Of a DNA stretch of 16,875 bases, positions 13,581-16,875 are shown piece by piece (position 1 is the stretch's first letter; every line of letters starts with the position of its first letter). Under the pieces are notes generated by a model, which ran no database searches, had not been told where the DNA came from, and saw nothing but the letters and a program-made list of their open reading frames with translations. Where the stretch lies: NCBI GenBank assembly GCA_021790955.1, contig JAJYFI010000007.1:1-16875 (forward strand). Direction: 5' to 3'. The stretch is from a bacterium. Its GTDB lineage: Bacteria; Elusimicrobiota; Elusimicrobia; UBA1565; UBA9628. The position numbers were made by a program, and so were the translations under genes.

Positions 13581-13997
13581 CTAACGGATTTTGTATCCCA
13601 TGTGATTGAAGGCGGCGCGCGCCTTCTCGGGGCGGTCGACGCAGACGATGAGACGGGCGTTCTCCCCCTCGTCCGCGGCTCCGTAGAGCCGCTGGACTTG
13701 AACGTCCTCGTCGGCGAGCCTGTCCACGAGCTTGCGGATCGGCGCGGGCTCCATCGGGCAATCGATGCTGAAGGCGGCGTTCTCGAAGACTTGATAACCC
13801 GCGTTCTCCAGCGGCCGGCGCACGGCCCCGGGCTCCTTGTCGGCTTGGAAATGGATGAACGACATCTCGCCGAAGGTTTGGGACGAAATCCCGCTGATGT
13901 TGATGCCCACCTCGGCGAGGACTTGCGCCATGCGAAAGAGCGTCCCCGGCTGGTTGCGCACCGGGACGCTGAACTGCGTGATTCTCTGCTCGACCAT
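13581..13997 (-). CDS. Tandem ACT-domain protein (first of a paralogous pair)
   Basis: Small ligand-binding regulator type, 138 residues, apparent first gene of the six-gene block. Seen: ATG at 13997 preceded by AGGAGGAGG, an excellent ribosome-binding site. The first ACT domain (about 5-73) opens RITQFSVPVRNQPGTLFRMA with an intact Asn15-Gln-Pro-Gly turn, then EVGINISGISSQ, typical of ACT beta-alpha-beta structure. The second domain (about 76-135) reads PMEPAPI at the ligand-turn position, so the Asn and Gly are lost. This is the mirror image of the downstream paralog. No enzyme domain is attached. Stand-alone proteins of this type are often annotated as amino acid-binding; no specific ligand can be read. 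The wide gap upstream probably carries the promoter. Confidence 0.88.
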   Translation of the reverse strand: MVEQRITQFSVPVRNQPGTLFRMAQVLAEVGINISGISSQTFGEMSFIHFQADKEPGAVRRPLENAGYQVFENAAFSIDCPMEPAPIRKLVDRLADEDVQVQRLYGAADEGENARLIVCVDRPEKARAAFNHMGYKIR

Positions 13998-14236
13998 CGT
14001 TTCCTCCTCCTGTGTTTGCGTTTAATCCGACGTCTTTCCGGGGGCTTCTCCGGAGCCGCCTCCGTGGTCCTGACTCGCGCCATGCAGCATGACTACATTG
14101 TAGGCGCGGAGCCGATGGAAGGCCATTGTGGCGCCGTAAACTTATCGTCACGGACGAAAACACGGCGCGCGCTCGCGGATGAGTCGGGGAGGAACGGCGT
14201 TGTGACGAGGGTTTGACGGAGATGCGTCGGGGGAGG
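13998..14236 (-). promoter_or_regulatory. Upstream region of the ACT operon, with candidate -10 and dyad
   Basis: This 239-base gap between two minus-strand genes contains no plausible gene. A good -10 hexamer TACAAT lies on the minus strand at 14102-14097, though no strong -35 stands 16-18 bases upstream of it. Immediately downstream, where transcription would begin, is an 11-base dyad (CATGC-A-GCATG, 14081-14091) that could be an operator. Between it and the ribosome-binding site is a small 5-bp stem (14051-14055 with 14060-14064). I see no clear Rho-independent terminator for the response regulator gene ending at 14237. All of this is by eye. Confidence 0.4.
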
Positions 14237-14944
14237 CTACGGCTTGAGGGGCGTGGAGACGAACTTGTAGCCCGCGGTCGCGACGGTGGCGATGCGCTCG
14301 CGCTCGCCCTTGAGCTTGCGGCGCAGGCGGGCGATGTGCTGGTCGACGGTCCTGGTGTCGAGCTGGGACTGCTTATCGTGGCCCCAAACGCTCTCTAGAA
14401 TGTGCTCGCGGGAGAGGACCTTGCCCTTCGCGTCGATGAGGAGCTTGAGAAGCGCGAACTCTTTGGGGGTCAGCTGCGCCGGGTGCCCGGAGATCGCGAC
14501 GTCGTAGCGGGCCCAGTCGACCTGCATCGAACCGATCGTGAGCTGGCCGTCGGCGGCGCCGTCCGAGACCACCGAGGCGCGGCGGAGAATCCCCTGGATT
14601 CGGGCGATGAGCTCCCCGACGGAGAAGGGTTTGACCATGTAGTCGTCCGCTCCGAGGCGCAGCCCCAGGATGCGGTCCATCTCCTTGGTCTTCGCGGTGA
14701 GGATAAGGACCGGCGTCGAGCTCTCGCGGCGGATCTGGCGCAGGACTTCGAGGCCGTCGACGTGGGGGAGCATGATGTCCAGGATGACGAAATCGGGCTT
14801 CGACTTCTGGAACGCGGCGAGCGCCGCCTTGCCGTCGGAGGCGCAGACGACGTCGTAGCCCTCGCGCTTGAGGTTGTACTGCAGGGCGTGGCGGATGTCG
14901 CGCTCGTCCTCGACGATGAGAATTTTTTCCTTGGCGGATTTCAT
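14237..14944 (-). CDS. OmpR/PhoB-family response regulator (orphan)
   Basis: DNA-binding two-component response regulator, 235 residues, the standard family length. Seen: receiver domain 6-122 with acidic Glu12/Asp13, phospho-acceptor Asp56 in FVILDIMLPHVDG, the Thr of LILTAK and the Lys of YMVKPF. The C-terminal winged helix (about 138-232) has AQLTPKEFALLKLLIDAKGKVLSREHILESVWG and the recognition-helix region DTRTVDQHIARLRRKL, ending with GYKFVSTPLKP. The ATG at 14944 is chosen over a frame extending to 15037, because a perfect TATAAT box at 15016-15011 lies inside that extension. No histidine kinase is adjacent; the nearest are the two kinases at 9930-12202, separated by four other genes. 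The target promoters are unknown. Confidence 0.95.
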   Translation of the reverse strand: MKSAKEKILIVEDERDIRHALQYNLKREGYDVVCASDGKAALAAFQKSKPDFVILDIMLPHVDGLEVLRQIRRESSTPVLILTAKTKEMDRILGLRLGADDYMVKPFSVGELIARIQGILRRASVVSDGAADGQLTIGSMQVDWARYDVAISGHPAQLTPKEFALLKLLIDAKGKVLSREHILESVWGHDKQSQLDTRTVDQHIARLRRKLKGERERIATVATAGYKFVSTPLKP

Positions 14945-15010
14945 GGGCGCGCCGGGTAGGGTGGGTGGCTGACGGTCGAATCTCTCTGCAATAAAAGCGC
15001 GTCGAGTCTC

Positions 15011-15016
15011 ATTATA
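15011..15016 (-). promoter_or_regulatory. -10 element (TATAAT) for the response regulator gene
   Basis: A perfect TATAAT on the minus strand, 67 bases before the ATG at 14944, implies a leader of about 60 bases. The expected -35 position (about 15034-15039) is a poor match to consensus, so activator dependence is possible. The leader shows no clear Shine-Dalgarno. Confidence 0.45.
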
Positions 15017-15127
15017 GCTAAATTGGCGCGCAATCATACGCGGACGCGTCGATTCGCGCTCCCGTCGGCCCGCAACACTACGGCCCGACTTCGGGCAAGA
15101 CGGACTTTCCTACCCCCACGAGAGAAT

Positions 15128-15133
15128 TATAAA
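15128..15133 (+). promoter_or_regulatory. Candidate -10 element for tRNA-Ser
   Basis: TATAAA on the plus strand sits in an AT-rich patch 24 bases before the mature tRNA 5' end. This is the expected distance for a tRNA promoter with a short processed leader. The upstream -35 region (around 15105-15110) is only a partial match. Confidence 0.4.
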
Positions 15134-15157
15134 ATGCCTCGGCGCGCTTCGATTTCG

Positions 15158-15247
15158 GGAGAGGTGGCCGAGCGGCTTAAGGCGGCGGTTTGCTAAACCG
15201 CTATATCCTGTAAAGGGGTATCGGGGGTTCGAATCCCCCCCTCTCCG
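15158..15247 (+). tRNA. tRNA-Ser, anticodon GCU
   Basis: A complete class II tRNA of 90 bases. The acceptor stem GGAGAGG (15158-15164) pairs with CCTCTCC (15240-15246), with discriminator G at 15247. The D-arm is GCCGAGCGGCTTAAGGC. The anticodon stem GCGGT/ACCGC (15185-15189 with 15197-15201) encloses the loop TTGCTAA, placing GCT at 15192-15194, which reads AGC and AGU serine codons. A long variable arm follows, as expected for serine, then the T-arm with loop GTTCGAATC closed by five G-C pairs. The 3' CCA is not encoded, so it must be added enzymatically. The gene is convergent with the small membrane-protein gene at 15269. Confidence 0.97.
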
Positions 15248-15268
15248 TCGCTCCTCAAGCGGCTCCGA

Positions 15269-15652
15269 TCAACGTTCCGGCAGATGTGACAGCGCCCAAC
15301 GAGCCGGCCCCGACTGCGGGTTAAGGCCTCGCCGGCGCAGGCTTTCCGCGACCGTTTGGCGGGTGGGGCGGTGGGCCTGCCACCAGGCCTTGATGGGCGC
15401 AAGGCCCGAGGAGGGCGGCAGGGAAAACCCGAGGTAGATCATGACGCCGACGACGAAGATGATCTCCAGCGTGATCTTGAAGGCCTTCGCGCTCATCTCA
15501 AGAAGCTTGAGCAGGAGCGCGAAGGCCGCGGCCGCCGCGGCGATTTTCAAGATGCTTTGCAGATGGGCTTGGGCGTCAGGAGGCCGGTAGAGAAGCAGGT
15601 AGGCGAGATAGGTCGCGCCCCCGAGAACGATCAGTCTCCAGAATCTTTTCAT
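15269..15652 (-). CDS. Small membrane protein of unknown function
   Basis: I do not recognise a family. Seen: 127 residues from the ATG at 15652. Three hydrophobic segments are visible: about 6-22 (LIVLGGATYLAYLLLY), 34-53 (SILKIAAAAAAFALLLKLLE) and 60-78 (ITLEIIFVVGVMIYLGFSL). A basic, probably cytoplasmic tail of about 45 residues contains AESLRRRGLNPQSG. The start lies 4 bases after the stop of the TonB-like gene, so it is very likely the last gene of the ExbB-ExbD-TonB operon and may assist that complex. The open frame is clean and matches local codon use. Function is not assigned. Confidence 0.72.
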   Translation of the reverse strand: MKRFWRLIVLGGATYLAYLLLYRPPDAQAHLQSILKIAAAAAAFALLLKLLEMSAKAFKITLEIIFVVGVMIYLGFSLPPSSGLAPIKAWWQAHRPTRQTVAESLRRRGLNPQSGPARWALSHLPER

Positions 15653-15656
15653 GGTT

Positions 15657-16313
15657 TTAATTGTCGCTCATCGTCGCGTGGACTTTAAGGAAAGGCTCGT
15701 GAAATTCCGGCGGCAGCGGCGGGTAGGGCTCGCCGTCGGCGACGGCGCCTTGGGCCGCGAGATCGAAGGCGGCGTCTCCCGAGCTCGTCTCGATCCTTAA
15801 GTCCGTCACGCGGCCGTCCCGCAGCAACGTGAACACGACGGTCGCGGAGCCGGGCGTCGCGGGACGTCCCTTGGCCCAGGAGTTCCACAAGATGGCGCGG
15901 AGCCTGGTCAGGTACCAGGGCGACGGGAAGCTGACGTCCGTTTCGAGGCTGGGCTGGGCCGCCGCCGCGGCGGGAGCCGCCTTTTCGGTCCGCGCGGCTG
16001 GCGGCGCGCGGCGCGCGGACCGCGAGGCGGGACGGAGCGGCAGATCGAGGAGGCTGGGAGGCGGAAGAGCGATGCGCCGTCTTGGGCGCGCGGGCGCCTT
16101 CCCGACGCCCGCCGCAGGGGCCTTCGGGAGGGCGGGAGCCGGCGTCGGGGAGGAGCGTGGAGCCGAGGGAATCGGGATCGGGGGCCCGACGAAGTCGATC
16201 GTGTAGGACGGCGCGAAGACGGGCGCCCGGCTCTTTAAAGGAAGGAGGATGCCCAGGAGGCCCAAATGGATGAGCCCTGAATTGACGACGTAGGGCCTGA
16301 GGGACGGCGTCAA
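15657..16313 (-). CDS. TonB/TolA-like energy transducer
   Basis: Periplasm-spanning protein that transmits proton-motive-force energy from the ExbB/ExbD (or TolQ/TolR) motor to the outer membrane. Seen: 218 residues with classic architecture. A single N-terminal transmembrane anchor (VVNSGLIHLGLLGILLPL, 9-26) is followed by a long Pro/Ala/Arg-rich linker (about 45-120). The compact C-terminal TonB/TolA domain has YLTRLRAILWNSWAKG, VVFTLLRDGRVTDLRIETSSGD and PYPPLPPEF. The start is a TTG immediately after the ExbD stop (TAATTG), with AGGA 6 bases upstream; no ATG or GTG fits better. Whether it serves TonB-dependent receptors or a Tol-Pal system cannot be told from this window, since neither a receptor nor Pal/TolB is present. 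Confidence 0.87.
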   Translation of the reverse strand: MTPSLRPYVVNSGLIHLGLLGILLPLKSRAPVFAPSYTIDFVGPPIPIPSAPRSSPTPAPALPKAPAAGVGKAPARPRRRIALPPPSLLDLPLRPASRSARRAPPAARTEKAAPAAAAAQPSLETDVSFPSPWYLTRLRAILWNSWAKGRPATPGSATVVFTLLRDGRVTDLRIETSSGDAAFDLAAQGAVADGEPYPPLPPEFHEPFLKVHATMSDN

Positions 16314-16727
16314 TTACGATCCTCGCACTCCCACGCCAAGCTTGCCGACGCCGAGGCGCTTGCCCAGATCGAGGATCTCGACCACCTTCTCGACGGGGAC
16401 CGCGCGGTCCGCCTGGACCAGAAGGCTCTTTTGGGCCGCCAGGCCCAGCCGCAGCACGAGCTCGGACTCGAGCCGTCCCTCGCGGACGGCGGCGCCGTCG
16501 AGGAGAAAATGGCCCTGGCGGTCGATCTGGACGACGACGGTCCCGTGGTCCTGGGAAGGTTCGCCGGAGCGGGCCTTGGGGAGGCGGACGGACAGCTCCG
16601 AGCGCACCAGGATCGGCGTGAGCAGCATGAAGATGACGACGAGGATGAGGGAGACGTCGATCAACGGGATCAGGTTGATCTCGCCGAAGCTCTTCAACCT
16701 GCGTTCGCGTCGTGAATGGCGATTCAA
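16314..16727 (-). CDS. ExbD/TolR-family biopolymer transport protein
   Basis: Stator component of the proton-driven ExbB/ExbD or TolQ/TolR motor. Seen: 137 residues, the family length. A basic cytoplasmic N-terminus is followed by INLIPLIDVSLILVVIFMLL, a single transmembrane helix carrying the conserved proton-path Asp24 (equivalent to ExbD Asp25/TolR Asp23). The periplasmic domain has VVQIDRQGHFLLDGAAV and SLLVQADRAVPVEKVVEILDLGKRLGVGKLGVGV, typical of the family. The start is a TTG at 16727 with GGGAG upstream; no ATG is available nearby. The stop TAA abuts the TTG start of the TonB-like gene. The gene order ExbB, ExbD, TonB is canonical. Confidence 0.93.
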   Translation of the reverse strand: MNRHSRRERRLKSFGEINLIPLIDVSLILVVIFMLLTPILVRSELSVRLPKARSGEPSQDHGTVVVQIDRQGHFLLDGAAVREGRLESELVLRLGLAAQKSLLVQADRAVPVEKVVEILDLGKRLGVGKLGVGVRGS

Positions 16728-16754
16728 GGCCGAGCTCCCGACGCCTTAGGCGGC

Positions 16755-16875
16755 CTACGCGCCTTCGGCCAGCTTTTCGAGAATCTCATCCGAGATCCAG
16801 TCCATCTCTCGAAGGTAGTCCTGCGCGCGCCGGGCGAAATAGTTGTAGGCGACCATCGCCGGGATCGCGACGAAG
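16755..16875 (-). CDS. ExbB/TolQ/MotA-family proton channel (C-terminal end only)
   Basis: Only the last 40 codons are in the window. The minus-strand frame reads FVAIPAMVAYNYFARRAQDY, the end of the third transmembrane helix with the family-typical AIPA-VAYN-F pattern. It is followed by a charged tail (DWISDEILEKLAEGA) and a TAG at 16757-16755. The ExbD/TolR gene starts 27 bases downstream. This is the pentameric channel partner of the ExbD protein. ExbB versus TolQ cannot be decided from the fragment. Confidence 0.85.
   Translation of the reverse strand, partial: FVAIPAMVAYNYFARRAQDYLREMDWISDEILEKLAEGA

Noticed and set aside
12319..14216. Long plus-strand frames (305 and 505 codons) opposite the ACT/YtxH/RsbT-like genes
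   Set aside because: They are antisense shadows caused by high GC: Arg/Gly/Pro-rich, with no recognisable domain, while the minus strand has recognisable ACT and YtxH sequences with strong ribosome-binding sites.
15193..15402. Minus-strand frame ending in GEGGIRTPDTPLQDIAV across the tRNA
   Set aside because: This is the well-known artefact peptide produced by translating the antisense strand of a tRNA-Ser gene; it also overlaps the end of the small membrane-protein gene. Not a gene.
16004..16200. Low-complexity GC-rich run
   Set aside because: This is the expected Pro/Ala/Arg-rich periplasmic linker of the TonB-like protein, not an independent repeat element.

Overview
The window is GC-rich bacterial chromosome, densely coding, and almost entirely on the minus strand. 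The exceptions are one nuclease-like gene and one tRNA. The host looks like a Gram-negative (diderm) bacterium: there is an ExbB/ExbD/TonB-type (Tol/Ton) cluster, a TRAP transporter with a lipoprotein T-component, and a MurJ-family flippase. GTG/TTG starts and 4-base stop/start overlaps are common. I cannot place the organism to phylum. The gene mix would fit an uncultured high-GC diderm lineage (for example Elusimicrobiota-like or deltaproteobacteria-like), but that is a guess. I see no insertion sequence, phage gene, CRISPR array or rRNA.

Layout, read in the minus-strand direction from the right. 16875-15269: the tail of an ExbB/TolQ proton channel, ExbD/TolR, a TonB/TolA-like energy transducer and a small membrane protein. 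15158-15247: tRNA-Ser(GCU) on the plus strand. 14944-14237: an orphan OmpR-family response regulator with a perfect TATAAT box upstream. 13997-9930: six collinear genes, namely two paralogous tandem-ACT proteins, a YtxH-like membrane-anchored protein, an unrecognised protein resembling a degenerate RsbT-type GHKL domain, a PAS histidine kinase, and a receiver-histidine kinase fusion. 9186-9920 (plus): an endonuclease/exonuclease/phosphatase-family protein, convergent with the kinase pair and divergent from the next block.

9043-1: nine collinear genes, most joined by 4-base overlaps. These are an ABC exporter, a GT4 glycosyltransferase, a divergent MurJ-family flippase, a ClpS-family adaptor, an aldo/keto reductase, MetF, and the TRAP set TatT lipoprotein - DctP binding protein - DctQ small permease. 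DctM presumably lies beyond base 1.

How they may work together: the exporter, glycosyltransferase and flippase look like an envelope-glycan assembly/export unit. TatT/DctP/DctQ form a periplasmic solute uptake system. The ExbBD/TonB group powers outer-membrane processes. The 13997-9930 block looks like a signalling operon joining small-molecule-binding (ACT) proteins to two kinases and a degenerate anti-sigma-like domain. It is the part of the window that I find least explained by known systems. The ACT pair shows a complementary loss of ligand-turn residues, and two long inverted repeats sit between the genes of this block.
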